Shown one piece after another: positions 24,474 through 38,588 of a stretch of DNA of 64,000 nt; the first letter of the stretch is position 1; the number at the start of each line of letters is the position of its first letter. Under the pieces are notes generated by a model. That model searched no databases. It saw only the letters and a list, made by a program, of their open reading frames with translations, and was not told the origin of the DNA. The position numbers and the translations under genes are program-made. Origin of the DNA: Eulemur rufifrons (Eukaryota; Chordata; Mammalia; Primates; Lemuridae). Where the stretch lies: positions 1,351,501 to 1,415,500 of the forward strand of contig NC_091009.1 of NCBI RefSeq assembly GCF_041146395.1, read 5' to 3'.

Positions 24474-25832
24474 TGATACCTTTAACAGATAACCCTAACC
24501 CTGAACATGGCACCTAACCCTGTTCCTATTTCTCCCCTTAAAACGTAAACCTCACCGTGAGCCTAACTTTAACCTCTTATCGTAACGTTAATGCATAACC
24601 CATTCCCTGAGAACATCCTCTATCCCATAATTCTAACCCTATCTCCTAGTCATAACTGTAACACCTAATCCCTAACCCTAATTCTCAACCGCTAAGCCTA
24701 ACCGTAACGCTGCCTACAACCCTAACACTGACAGGAAACCTTACTTCTAACCCCAACGCTATGCCTAACAAAAGCCCTAACACTTCACTCTTCACCCTAA
24801 CCCCTAAGCCTTACCCTAACCCTTAACCCTAATCCTAATCCTAACCATTAAACCTAACCCTAGCTCTTAAAGCTAACCCTAAACCTTACCCTCACGACTA
24901 GACCTAACTCTGACACTAACCTAACACCTAACCCTAACCAGAACCCCTAAAGCTAACCCTGAACCCTGTCCCTAACCCTAGCAGTAAACTTTAACCCTAA
25001 ACCTAAGCCCAACCCGTAACCCTAATCCTATCCTTTTACCCTAAAACTAACCCCTAAACCTAACCCCTATACCTCACCCTAACTCTAACCCCAATCCTAA
25101 TTCTAACCATACCCCTTCATAAAACACTAACTCCTAACCGCTAACCCTAACACTAACCAAAAACCCTAATCACTAATCCCTAACCCTAACGCTTAACCTT
25201 TACCCTAACCGTTAACCCTCACCCTAAATCTTAACACTGACCCTAACCTTAACCTTTACCTCTAAGCCTAACCCTTAACCCTACAGTAAGGAAGACCCTT
25301 AATGCTAATGGGATCCCTTATCCCTAACCCTAACACTACAGCTAAAAATAACCCTAACCTTTGATCCTAAAACCTAACCCCTAACACTTACTTTAACCCC
25401 AAACCCTAACCCTAATCCTAAGCATTAAACCTAACCCTATCTCTTAACCCTAACGCTAGCCCTTACCCTAACGCCTAGATCTAACCCTAAATCTAACCTA
25501 CCGCCTAATCCTAACCTTAAGCCCTAATGCTAACTCTAACCCTGAACCCTAAACCTACCCGTAACCCTTAACACTAACCCTATCCGTGAACCTTAACCCT
25601 GACCCTAACCATTACCCGCACCCAAGCATTTAACCCTGACCCTAACCCTAATCCTTAATGCTAACCCTGACACTAAACCCTAACCCTAAGCCCAACACTT
25701 ATCCCTAATCCTATCCCTTAACCCTAACCCTAACCCTAATGCTACCCCCTAAACGTAACCCTAACCGTGACCAGTAAACCTAACCCTAACCTCTAACACA
25801 AACCATAGCACATAACTCTAACCCTAAAACTA

Positions 25833-25865
<33 letters not shown>

Positions 25866-26119
25866 TCTTAACCTTAACCCTAAGCGTTAACTCTCACGAT
25901 AACCTTTAATCCTAACCCTAATCCTAATCTTCAACCCTAAATCTAACACTTAACCCTAACCCTGTACCAAACCCTAACCCCTCATCTTAACTCTAACCGT
26001 AAACCTCAACCCTAAACCAAAGTGTAACCGTTAAACCTAACAGTAACCTTTAACCCTAAACATAAGCCCTCACCCTAACACTAAACTTCATCCTTAACCC
26101 TAACCATAATCCTAACCCT

Positions 26120-26332
26120 AAATCTAATTCTCAGACTTCTTGCTTTCTTAGAGTTTAGAAAGCCTGCAATCCTCCCATGCCATGCGTGAAAGGAGGCTCT
26201 ACCACTGTGTCCTGCATGAAACCCACGGGCCCATACCCAGAGTATGATACAGTGGGTTCCCGGGTACAATCTCAGCCCCCTAAACTGCCCCCGCCTGCCT
26301 ACTGCAGACAGAGCCCGTGCGCTAAGCATAAA
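26120..26332 (-). repeat. Type Ia island, second in the 5.0-kb unit (right copy)
   Basis: Duplicate of the island at 21,120. One change is visible in the cap (GACAGAGCCC against GACAGGGCCC). Confidence 0.85.
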
Positions 26333-27993
26333 CAATACCTTTAACAGATAACCCTAACCCTGAACATAACACTCAACCCTGTTCCGGTTTCTCCCCTTAA
26401 CACGTAAACCGCACCCTGCGCCTAACTTTAACCTCTTATCCTAACGTTAATGCATAACCCATTTCCTGAGAACAACCCCTATCCCATAATTCTAACCCTA
26501 TCTCCTAGTCATCACTGTGACACCTAATCCCTAACCCTAATTCTAAACCGCTAACCCTAACCGTAACCCTACCTACGACCCTAACACTGACAGTAACCCT
26601 TACTTCTAACCCCAACGCTATGCCTAACAAAAACCCTAACCCTTCACCCTAACCCTTCACCCTAACCCCTAAGCCTTACCCTAACCCTTAACCCTAATCC
26701 TAATCCTAACCATTAAACCTAACCCTAGCTCTTAAAGCTAACCCTAAACCTTACCCTCACGACTAGACCTAACCCTGACACTAACCTAACACCTAACCCT
26801 AACCAGAACCCCTAAAGCTAACCCTGAACCCTATCCCTAACCCCAGCAGTAAACTTTAACCCTAAACCTAAGCCCAACCCGTAACCCTAATCCTATCCTT
26901 TTACCCTAAAACTAACCCCTAAACCTAACCCCTATACCTCACCCTAACTCTAACCCCAATCCTAATTCTAACCATACCCCTTCATAAAACACTAACTCCT
27001 AAACGCTAACCCTAACACTAACCAAAAACCCAAATCACTATCCCTAACCCTAACGCTTAACCTTTACCCTAACCGTTAACCCTCACCCTAAATCTTAACA
27101 CTGACCCTAACCTTAACCTTTAACTCTAAGCCTAACCCTTAACCCTACAGTAAGGAAGACCCTTAATGCTAATGGGATCCCTTATCCCTAACCCTAACAC
27201 TACAGCTAAAAATAACCCTAACCTTAGATCCTTTATCCTAAACCCTAACACTTACTTTAACCCAAACCCTAACCCTAATCCTAAGCATTAAACCTAAACC
27301 TATCTCTTAACCCTAACCCTAGCCCTTACCCTAACGCCTAGATCTAACCCTAAATCTAACCTACCGCCTAATCCTAACCTTAAGCCCTAATGCTAACACT
27401 AACGTTGAACCTTAAACCGACCCGTAACCCTTAACACTAACCCTATCCGTGAACCTAAACCCTGACCCTAACCATTACCCGAACCCAAGCATTTAACCCT
27501 GACCCTAACCCTAATCCTTAATGCTAACCTTAACACTAAACCCTAACCCTAAGCCCAACACTTAACCCTAATCCTATCCCTTAACGCTAACTCTAACCCT
27601 AACCCTAATGCTAACCCCTAAACGTAACCCTAACCGTGACCAGTAAACCTAACCCTAACCTCTAACACAAACCATAGCACATAACTCTAACCCTAAAACT
27701 AACCCTAACCCTAACCCTAACCCTAACTCTTAACCTTAACCCTAAGCGTTAACTCTCACGCTAACCTTTAATCCTAACCCTAATCCTAATCTTCAACCCT
27801 AAACCTAACACTTAACCCTAACCCTGTACCAAACCCTAACCCCTCATCTTAACTCTAACCGTAAACCTCAACCCTAAACCAAACTGTAACCGTTAAACCT
27901 AAGAGCAACCTTTAACCCTAACCCTATTCCCTAACCCTAAGCCCTCACCCTAACACTAAACTTCATCCTTAACCCTAACCAGAGTCCTAAACC

Positions 27994-28207
27994 TAAATCT
28001 AATTCTCAGACTTCTTGCTTTCTTAGAGTTTAGAACGCCTGCAATCCTCCCATGCCATGCGTGAAAGGAGGCTCTACCACTGTGTCCTGCATGAAACCCA
28101 CGGTCCCATACCCAGAATATGATAGAGTGGGTTCCCGGGTACAATCCCAGCCCCCTAAACTCCCCCCGCCCGCCTAATGCAGACATGGCCCGTGCGCTAA
28201 GCATAAA
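27994..28207 (-). repeat. Type Ia island, 1.88-kb array
   Basis: Ia landmarks are intact except for TTTAGAACGCCTGCAATC and CCACGGTCCCATACCCAGAA. The cap is CCCCCCGCCCGCCTAATGCA. Confidence 0.85.
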
Positions 28208-29573
28208 CAATACCTTTAACAGATAACCCTAACCCTGAACGTAACACCCATCCCTGTTGCTATTTCTCCCCTTAACACGTAAACCTCACCGTGCGCCTAA
28301 CTTTAACCTCTTATCCTAACGTTAATGCATAAACCATTTCCTGAGAACAACCCCTATCCCATAATTCTAACCCTATCTCCTAGTCATCACTGTGACACCT
28401 AATCCCTAACCCTAATTCTAAACCGCTAACCCTAACCGTAACCCTACCTACAACCCTAACACTGACAGTAAACCTTACTTCTAACCCCAACGCTATGCCT
28501 AACAAAAACCCTAACCCTTGACCCTAACCCTTCACCCTAACCCCTAAGCCTTACCCTATCCCTTATCCCGAATCCTAATCCTAACCATTAAACCTAACCC
28601 TAGCTCTTAAAGCTAACCCTAAACCTTACCCTCACGACTAGACCTAAGCCTGACACTAACCTAACACCTAACCCTAACCAGAACCCCTAAAGCTAACCCT
28701 GAACCCTATCCCTAACCCTAGCAGTAAACTTTAACCCTAAACTAAGCCCAACCCGTAACCCTAATCCTATCCTTTTACCCTAAAACTAACCCCTAAACCT
28801 AACCCCTATACCTCACCCTAACTCTAACCCCAATCCTAATTCTAACCATACCCCTTCATAAAACACTAACTCCTAACCGCTAACCCTAACACTAACCAAA
28901 AACCCTAATCACTAATCCCTAACCCTAACGCTTAACCTTTACCCTAACCGTTAACCCTCACCCTAAATCTTAACACTGACCCTAACCTTAACCTTTAACT
29001 CTAAGCCTAACCCTTAACCCTACAGTAAGGGAGACCCTTAATGCTAATGGGATCCCTTATCCCTAACCCTAACACTACAGCTAAAATTAACCCTAACCTT
29101 GGATCCTTAATCCTAACCCCTAACACTTACCTTAACCCCAAACCCTAACCCTAATCCTAAGCATTAAACCTAACCCTATCTCTTAACCCTAACGCCAGCA
29201 CTTACCCTAACGCCAAGATCTAACCCTAAATCTAACCTACCGCCTAATCCTAACCTTAAGCCCTAATGCTAACACTAACCCTGAACCTTAAACCTACTCG
29301 TAACCCTTAACACTAACCCTATCCGTGAACCTAAACCCTGACCCTAACCATTACCCGCACCCAAGCATTTAACCCTGACCCTAACCCTAACCCTTAATGC
29401 TAACCTTAACACTAAACCCTAACCCTAAGCCCAACACTTAACCCTAATCCTATCCCTTAACCCTAACCCTAACCCTAACCCTAATGCTAACATCTAAACG
29501 TAACCCTAACCGTGACCAGTAAACCTAACCCTAACCTCTAACACAAACCATAGCACATAACTCTAACCCTAAA

Positions 29574-29604
<31 letters not shown>

Positions 29605-29870
29605 TCTTAACCTTAACCCTAAGCGTTAACTCTCACGCTAACCTTTAATCCTAACCCTAATCCTAATCTTCCACCCTAAACCTAACACTTAACCCTAACC
29701 CTGTACCAAACCCTAACCCCTCATCTTAACCCTACCCGTAAACCTCAACCCTAAACCAAAGTGTAACCGTTAAAACTAAGAGTAACCCTTAACCCTAACC
29801 CTAATCACTAACCCTAAGCCCTCACCCTAACACTAAACTTCATCCTTAACCCTAACCAGAATCCTAACCC

Positions 29871-30084
29871 TAAATCTAATTCTCAGACTTCTTGCTTTCT
29901 TAGAGTTTAGAAAGCCTGCAATCCTCCCATGCCATGCGTGAAAGGAGGCTCTACCACTGTGTCCTGCATGAAACCCACGGGTCCATACCCAGAGTATGAT
30001 AGAGTGGGTTCCCGGGTACAATCCCAGCCCCCTAAACTCCTCCCGCCCGCCTAATGCAGACAGGGCCCGTGCGCTAAGCATAAA
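29871..30084 (-). repeat. Type Ia island, 1.88-kb array
   Basis: A near-consensus Ia copy, with GGGTCCATACCCAGAGTATG in place of GGGCCCATACC. Confidence 0.85.
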
Positions 30085-31749
30085 CAATACCTTTAACAGA
30101 TAACCCTAACCCTGAACATAACACCCAACCCTGTTCCTATTTCTCCCCTTAACACGTAAACCTCACCGTGCGCCTAACTTTAACCTCTTATCCTAACGTT
30201 AATGCATAACCCATTTCCTGAGAACAACCCCTATCCCATAATTCTAACCCTATCTCCTAGTCATCACTGTGACACCTAATCCCTAACCCTAATTCTAAAC
30301 CGCTAACCCTAACCGTAACCCTACCTACAACCCTAACACTGACAGTAACCCTTACTTCTAACCCCAACGCTATGCCTAACAAAAACCCTAACCCTTCACC
30401 CTAACCCTTCACCCTAACCCCTAAGCCTTACCCTAACCCTTAACCCTAATCCTAATCCTAACCATTAAACCTAACCCTAGCTCTTAAAGCTAACCCTGAA
30501 CCTTACCCTCACGACTAGACCTAACTCTGACACTAACCTAACACCTAACCCTAACCAGAAACCCTAAAGCTAACACTGAACCCTATCCCTAACCCTTGCA
30601 GTAAACTTTAACCCTAAACCTAAGCCCAACCCGTAACCCTAATCCTATCCTTTTACCCTAAAACTAACCCCTAAACCTAACCCCTATACCTCACCCTAAC
30701 TCTAACCCCAATCCTAATTCTAACCATACCCCTTCATAAAACACTAACTCCTAACCGCTAACCCTAACACTAACCAAAAACCCTAATCACTAATCCCAAA
30801 CCCTAACGCTTAACCTTTACCCTAACCGTTAACCCTCACCCTAAATCTTAACACTGACCCTAACCTTCACCTTTAACTCTAAGCCTAACCCTTAACCCTA
30901 CAGTAAGGAAGACCCTTAATGCTAATGGGATCCCTTATCCCTAACCCTAACACTACAGCTAAAAATAACCCTAACCTTGGATCCTTAAACCTAACCCCTA
31001 ACACTTACTTTAACCCCAAACCCTAACCCTAATCCTAAGCATTAAACCTAACCCTATCTCTTAACCCTAACGCTAGCCCTTACCCTAACGCCATGATCTA
31101 ACCCTAAATCTAACCTACCGCCTAATCCTAACCTTAAGCACTAATGCTAACACTAACCCTGAACCCTAAACCTACCCGTAACCCTTAACACTAACCCTAT
31201 CTGTGAACCTTAACCCTGACCCTAACCATTACCCGCACCCAAGCATTTAACCCTGACCCTAACCCTAATCCTTAATTATAACCCTAACACTAAACCCTAA
31301 CCCTAAGCCCAACACTTATCCCTAATCCTATCCCTTAATCTTAACCTTAACCCTAATGCTACCCCCTAAACGTAACCCTAACCGTGACCAGTAAACCTAA
31401 CCCTAACCTCTAACACAAACCATAGCACATAACTCTAATCCTAAAACTAACCCTAACCCTAACCCTAACCCTAAACCCTAACTCTTAACCTTAACCCTAA
31501 GCGTTAACTCTCACGCTAACCTTTAATCCTAACCCTAATCCTAATCTTCAACCCTAAACCTATCACTTAACCCTAACCCTGTACCAAACCCTAACCCCTC
31601 ATCTTAACCCTAACCGTAAACCTCAACCCGAAACCAAAGTGTAACCGTTAAACCTAAGAGTAACCTTTAACCCTAACCCTATTCCCTAACCCTAAGCCCT
31701 CACCCTAACACTAAACTTCATCCTTAACCCTAACCATAATCCTAACCCT

Positions 31750-31961
31750 AAATATAATTCTCAGACTTCTTGCTTTCTTAGAGTTTAGAAAGCCTGCAAT
31801 CCTCCCATGCCATGCGTGAAAGGAGGCTCTACCACTGTGTCCTGCATGAAACCCACGGGCCCAGACCCAGAGTATGATAGAGTGGGTTCCCGGGTATAAT
31901 CCCAGCCCCCTAAACTCCCTCTGCCCGCCTAATGCAGACACGGCCCGTGCGCTAAGCATAA
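31750..31961 (-). repeat. Type Ia island, 1.88-kb array
   Basis: A near-consensus Ia copy, with CCCAGACCCAGAGTATGATA and a one-base deletion at the cap end (AAGCATAACAATACC). Confidence 0.85.
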
Positions 31962-33315
31962 CAATACCTTTAACAGATAACCCTAACCCTGAACATAACA
32001 CCCAACGCTGTTCCTATTTCTCCCCTTAACACGTAAACCTCACTGTGCGCCTAACTTTAACCTCTTATCCTAACGTTAATGCATAACCCATTACCTGAGA
32101 ACAACCCCTATCCCATAATTCTAACCCTATCTCCTAGTCATCACTGTGACACCTAATCCCTAACCCTAATTCTAAACCGCTAACCCTAACCGTAACCCTA
32201 CCTACAACCCTAACACTGACAGTAACCCTTACTTCTAACGCCAACGCTATGCCTAACAAAAACCCTAACCCTTCACCCTAACCCCTAAGCCTTACCCTAA
32301 CCCTTAACCCTAATCCTAATCCTAACCATTAAACCTAACCCTAGCTCTTAAAGCTAACCCTAAACCTTACCCTCACGACTACACCTAACCCTGACACTAA
32401 CCTAACACCTAACACTAACCAGAACCCCTAAAGCTAACCCTGAACCCTATCCCTAACCCTAGCAGTAAACTTTAACCCTAAACCTAAGCCCAACCCGTAA
32501 CCCTAATCCTATCCTTTTACCCTAAAACTAACCCCTAAAACTAACCCCTATACCTCACCCTAACTCTAACCCCAATCCTAATTCTAACCATACCCCTTCA
32601 TAAAACACTAACTCCTAACCGCTAACCCTAACACTAACCAAAAACCCTAATCACTAATCCCTAACCCTAACGCTTAACCTTTACCCTAACCGTTAACCCT
32701 CACCCTAAATCTTAACACTGACCCTAACCTTAACCTTTAACTCTAAGCCTAACCCTTAACCCTACAGTAAGGAAGACCCTTAATGCTAATGGGATCCCTT
32801 ATCCCTAACCCTAACACTACAGCTAAAAATAACCCTAACCTTGGATCCTTAAACCTAACCCCTAACACTTACTTTAACCCCAAACACTAACCCTAATCCT
32901 AAGCATTAAACCTAATCCTATCTCTTAACACTAACGCTAGCCCTTACCCTAACGCCTAGATCTAACCCTAAATCTACCCTACCGCCTAATCCTAACCTTA
33001 AGCCCTAATGCTAACACAAACCCTGAACCCTAAACCTACCCGTAACGCTTAACACTAACCCTATCCATGAACCTTAACCCTGACCCTAACCATTACCCGC
33101 ACCCAAGCATTTAACCCTGACCCTAACCCTAATCCTTAATGCTAACCCTAACACTAAACCCTAACCCTAAGCCCAACACTTAACTCTAATCCTATCCCTT
33201 AACCCTAACCCTAACCCTAACCCTAATGCTAACCCCTAAATGTAACCCTAACCGTGACCAGTAAACCTAACCCTAACCTCTAACACAAACCATAGCACAT
33301 AACTCTAACCCTGAA

Positions 33316-33346
<31 letters not shown>

Positions 33347-33612
33347 TCTTAACCTTAACTCTAAGCGTTAACTCTCACGCTAACCTTTAATCCTAACCCT
33401 AATCCTAATCTTCAACCCTAAACCTAACACTTAACCCTAACCCTGTACCAAACACTAACCCCTCATCTTAACCCTAACCGTAAACCTCAACCCTAAGCCA
33501 AAGTGTAACCGTTAAACCTAAGAGTAACCTTTAACCCTAACCCTAATCCCTAACCCTAAGCCCTCACCCTAACACTAAACTTCATCCTTAACCCTAACCA
33601 GAATCCTAACCC

Positions 33613-33826
33613 TAAATCTAATTCTCAGACTTCTTGCTCTCTTACAGTTTAGAAAGCCTGCAATCCTCCCATGCCATGCGTGAAAGGAGGCTCTACCACT
33701 GTGTCCTGCATGAAACCCTCGGGCCCAGACCCAGAGTATGATAGAGTGGGTTCCCGGGTACAATCCCAGCCCCCCAAACTCCCCCCACCCGCCTAATGCA
33801 GACAGGGCCCGTGCGCTAAGCATAAA
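33613..33826 (-). repeat. Type Ia island, 1.88-kb array
   Basis: An Ia copy with TTGCTCTCTTACAGTTTAGA in the 3' part and ACCCTCGGGCCCAGACCCAG in the core. The remaining landmarks are intact. Confidence 0.85.
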
Positions 33827-35502
33827 CAATACCTTTAACAGATAACCCTAACCCTGAACATAACACCCAACCCTGTTCCTATTTCTCCCCTTAACACGTA
33901 AACCTCACCGTGCGCCTAACTTTAACCTCTTATCCTAACGTTAATGCATAACCCATTACCTGAGAACAACCCCTATCCCATAATTCTAACCCTATCTCCT
34001 AGTCATCACTGTGACACCTAATCCCTAACCCTAATTCTAAACCGCTAACCCTAACCGGAACCCTACCCTCAACCCTAACACTGACAGTAACCCTTACTTC
34101 TAACCCCAACACTATGCCTAACAAAAACCCTAAACCTTGACCCTAACCCTTTACCCTAATCCCTAAGCTTTACCCTAACCCCTTAGCCCTAATCCTAATC
34201 CTAACCATTAAACCTAACCCTAGCTCTTAAAGCAAACCGTAAACCTTACCCTCATGACTGGACCTAACCCTGACACTAACCTAACACCTAACCCTATCCA
34301 GAACCCCTAAAGCTAACCCTGAACCCTATCCCTAACCCTAGCAGTAAACTTTATCCCTAAACCTAAGCCCAACCCGTAACCCTAATCCTATCCTTTTACC
34401 CTAAAACTAACCCTTAACCTAACCCCTATACCTCACCCTAACTCTAACCCCAATCCTAATTCTAACCATACCCCTTCATAAAACACTAACTCCTAACCGC
34501 TAACCCTAACACTAACCAAAAACCCTAATCACTAATCCCTAACCCTAACGCTTAACCTTTACCCTAAACGTTAACCCTCACCCTAAATCTTAACACTGAC
34601 CCTAACCTTAACCTTTAACTCTAAGCCTAACCCTTAACCCTAGAGTAAGGAAGACCCTTAATGCTAATGGGATCCCTTATCCCTAACCCTAACACTACAG
34701 CTAAAAATAACCCTAACCTTGGATCCTTAAACCTAACCCCTAACACTTACTTTAACCCCAAACCCTAACCCTAATCCTAAGCATTAAACCTAACCCTATC
34801 TCTTAACCCTAACGCTAGCCCTTACCCTAACGCCTAGATCTAACCCTAAATCTAACCTACCGCCTAATCCTAACCTTAAGCCCTAATGCTAACACTAACC
34901 CTGAACCCTAAACCTACCCGTAACCCTTAACACTAACCCTATCCGTGAACCTTAACCCTGACCCTAACCATTACCCGCACCCAAGCATTTAACCCTGACC
35001 CTAACCCTAATCCTTAATGCTAACCCTAACACTAAACCCTAACCCTAAGCCCAACACTTAACCCTAATCCTATCCCTTAACCCTAACCTTAACCCTAACC
35101 CTAAGGCTACCCCCTAAACGTAACTGTAACCGTGACCAGTAAACCTAACCCCAACCTCTAACACAAACCATAGCACATAACTCTAACCCTAAAACTAACC
35201 CTAACCCTAACCCTAACCCTAACCCTAAACCCTAACTCTTAACCTTAACCCTAAGCGTTAACTCTCACGCTAACCTTTAATCCTAACCCTAATCCTAATC
35301 TTCAACCCTAAACCTAACACTTAACCCTAACCCTGTACCAAAACCTAACCCCTCATCTTAACCCTAACCGTAAACCTCAACCCTAAACCAAAGTGTAACC
35401 GTTAATCCTAAGAGTAACCTTTAACCCTAACCCTATTCCCTAACCCTAAGCCCTCACCCTAACACTAAACTTCATCCTTAACCCTAACCAGAATCCTAAC
35501 CC

Positions 35503-35718
35503 TAAATCTAATTCTCAGACTTCTTGCTTTCTTAGAGTTTAGAAAGCCTGCAATCCTCCCATGCCATGCGTGAAAGGAGGCTCTACCACTGTGTCCTGCA
35601 TGAAACCCACGGGCCCATACCCAGAGTATGATAGAGTGGGTTCCCGGGTACAATCCCAGCCCCCTAAACTCCCCCCCACCCGCCTAATGCAGACAGGGCC
35701 CGTGCGCTAAGCATAAAC
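35503..35718 (-). repeat. Type Ia island, last of the 1.88-kb array
   Basis: A consensus Ia copy with an extended C run in the cap (AAACTCCCCCCCACCCGCC). Its mirror partner is the Ia island at 60,663; the coordinate sum of the pair (about 96,380) places it in the outer part of the large inverted repeat. Confidence 0.85.
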
Positions 35719-36884
35719 AATATCTTTAACAGATAACCCTAACCCTGAACATAACACCCAACCCTGTTCCTATTTCTCCCCTTAACACGTAATCCTCACC
35801 GTGCGCCTAACTTTAACCTCTTATCCTAACGTTAATGCATAACCCATTCCCTCAGAACAACCCCTATCCCATAATTCTAACCCTATCTCCTAGTGATCAC
35901 TGGAACACCTAATCCCTAACCCTAATTCTAAACCGCTAACCCTAACCGGAACCCTACCTACAACCCTAACACTGACAGTAACCCTTACTTCTAACCCCAA
36001 CGCTATGCCTAACAAAAACCCTAACCCTTCACCCAAACCCCTAAGCCTTACGCTAACCCTTAACCCTAATCCTAATCCTAACCATTAAACCTAACCCTAG
36101 CTCTTAAAGCTAACCCTAAACCTTACCCTCACGACTAGACCTAACCCTGACACTAACCTAACACCTAACCCTAACCAGAACCCCTAAAGCTAACCCTGAA
36201 CCCTATCCCTAACCCTAGCAGTAAACTTTAACCATAAACCTAAGCCCAACCCATAACCCTAATCCGATCCTTTTACCCTAAAACTAACCCCTAAACCTAA
36301 CCCCTATACCTAACCCTAACTCTAACCCCAATCCTAATTCTAACCATACTCCTTCATAAAACACGAACTCCTAACCTCTAACCCTAACACTAACCAAAAA
36401 CCCTAATCGCTAATCCCTAACCCTAACGCTTAACCTTTACCCTAACCGTTAACCCTCACCCTAATTCTTAACACTGACCCTAACCTTAACCTTTAACTCT
36501 AAGCCTAACCCTTAACCCTACAGTAAGGAATACCCTTAATGCTAATGGTATCCCTTATCCCTGTCCCTAACACTACAGCTAAAAATAACCCTAACCTTGG
36601 ATCCTGAAACCTAACCCCTAACACTTACTTTAACCCCAAACCCTAACCCTAATCCTAAGCATTAAACCTAACCCTATCTCTTAACCCTAACCCTAGCCAT
36701 TACCCTAACGCCTAGTTCTAACCCTAAATCTAACCTCCCGCCTAATCCTAACCTTAAGCCCTAATGCTAACGCTAACCCTGAACCCTAAACCTACCCGTA
36801 ACCCTTAACACTAACCCTATCCGTCAACCTTAACCCTGACCCTAACCATTACCCGCACCCAAGCATTTAACCCTGACCCTAACC

Positions 36885-37096
36885 CTAATCCTTAATGATA
36901 ACCCTAACACTAAACCCTAACCCTAAGCCCAACACTTAACCCTAATCGTATCCCTTAACCCTAACCCTAACCCTAACCCTGACCCTAACCCTAATCCTTA
37001 ATGATAACGCTAACACTAAACCCTAACCCTAAGCCCAACACTTAACCATAATACTATCCTTTAACCCTAAGCCTAACCCTAACCCCTAACGCTAAA
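36885..37096 (-). repeat. Local 106-bp tandem duplication
   Basis: The block containing TAATCCTTAATGATAACCC and AAGCCCAACACTTAACC occurs at 36,885 and again at 36,991. The mirror position on the right (around 59,420-59,530) has one copy. The event is therefore specific to the left side. It marks the outer edge of the 1.88-kb units. Confidence 0.75.
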
Positions 37097-37380
37097 CCTA
37101 ACTCTAACCGCAACCCTAACCCTCAATCTTGAAACTTACCATTAACCCTGACACTAACCCTTAACCCTAACCCTACTCCTAATCCTTATCCATAAGGCTA
37201 ATACTGAAGCCTAACCCTGTGCCAAACGCTAAACCCAAACCTTAACCCTAACCCTGAATCTTAAACGTAAACCTAACTGTAACTGTTAAACCTAACACTA
37301 ACATTTAACCCTAACACCTAACCCTAAGACTCCACCCTAACACTAATCTTCATCCCTAAACATTACCAGAATCCTACCCC

Positions 37381-37594
37381 TAAATCTAATTCTCAGACTT
37401 CTTGCTTTCTCAGAGTTTAGAAAGCCTACAATCCTCCCATGCCATGAGTTAAAGGGTGCTCTGCCACTGTGTCCTGCATGAAACCCAGGAATCCACACCC
37501 AGCGTTCAATAGAGTGTGTTCCCGGGGACAATCCTATCCCCCTAACCCCCGCCCGCCGCCCAGTGCAGACAGGGCCTGTACGCTAAGTATAATC
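37381..37594 (-). repeat. Type Ic island, reverse
   Basis: ATGAGTTAAAGGGTGCTCTG marks subtype c, with local changes (GGAATCCACACCCAGCGTTC). Its mirror partner lies at 58,919-59,132. Confidence 0.8.
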
Positions 37595-37911
37595 ACTGCC
37601 CCTAACAGATAACCCTCACCCTGAACATAACACCTAACCATGATCCTATTCCTAAACGTAAACCATAAACCTCCCCGTAATGCTAACTTATCCCCTTAAA
37701 TTAACGTTAATGCATAACACCCTGAGAAGAAGCCGTATCCCATAATTCTAACCCTAAACCATAGTCATAACCATAACACCTCATCCCTATTTCTAAAATG
37801 AAAACCCTAACTTTCACCCTACCACAACCCTAACCCTAACCTTATCCCCCAACCCTAAGCCCTCACCCTATCACTAATCTTCATCCCTAAACCGTGCCGT
37901 AATTTTAACCC

Positions 37912-38120
37912 TAAATCTAATTCTCAGACTTCTTGTTTTCTCAGAGTTTTGAAAGCCTACAATCCTACTAAGCCATGCATGAAAGCCGGCTCTGCCACAG
38001 TGTCCGGCATGAAACCGAGAGGCCCATACACTGCGTGGGATAGAGTGTGTTCTCAGCGACCATCACAGACTCCTAACTTCGCCTCCTAGTGCATACAAGG
38101 CCCATGCCCTAAGCATAAAC
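37912..38120 (-). repeat. Type Ib island, reverse
   Basis: GAGTTTTGAAAGCCTACAAT and AAAGCCGGCTCTGCCACAGT mark subtype b; CTTCGCCTCCTAGTGCATAC holds the CTCF-like core. It lies 531 bp from the Ic island. Its mirror partner is 58,391-58,600. Confidence 0.8.
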
Positions 38121-38588
38121 CCTACCCGTCACCCATAACCCTAACCCAGAACATAACACCTAACCCTGATCCTACTGCTCACCTCAACACGTAAACCTCA
38201 CCGTAACCCTAAGTTCAACCCCTTATCTTAACGTTAATGCATGACACCCTGAGAACAAGCCTATACCGTAATTCTAACCCTAACTCCTAGCCATAACCAT
38301 AACACCTAATCACTAATTCTGAAATGACAACCCTAACCTTAACCCTACCAACACTAACCCTAACCCTAACTCTTAACCATAACACTAACCTTTACCCTAA
38401 TGCCTAGAGATTTAACCCCAACACTGACCTACAGTTACACTAACCCTACCCTCTAATGCTAACCTTAAACCTGAACCATAAACCTAACCCTTAAACCTAA
38501 CCCTATCCCTAACCCCCTTACCCTAACTCTAACGGTTAACCCTCACCCTAACCCTCAACCCTGACCCTAACCTTAAACCTTAATCCTA

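Larger units (their letters stand above)
21651..26651 (-). repeat. 5.0-kb tandem duplication, right copy
   Basis: Second copy of the 16,651-21,650 unit. A single-base length change near 26,393 (CTCCCCTTAA against CTCCCTTAAC) shifts the last 260 bp by one. Similarity stops near 26,680, where the left neighbour reads TAACACTTAA and this side TAACCCTTAA. Confidence 0.9.
26652..36990 (-). repeat. 1.88-kb higher-order array of Ia islands
   Basis: Each unit is one Ia island plus about 1.66 kb of degenerate CCCTAA with a fixed internal order of variants. Ia starts are 26,120, 27,994, 29,871, 31,750, 33,613 and 35,503, giving spacings of 1,874, 1,877, 1,879, 1,863 and 1,890 bp. Each unit also carries AATGCTAATGGGATCCCTTA or a close variant. 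Units look about 96-98% alike by eye. The mirror region on the right has only one unit, so the run was amplified on this side or lost on the other. Confidence 0.9.
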
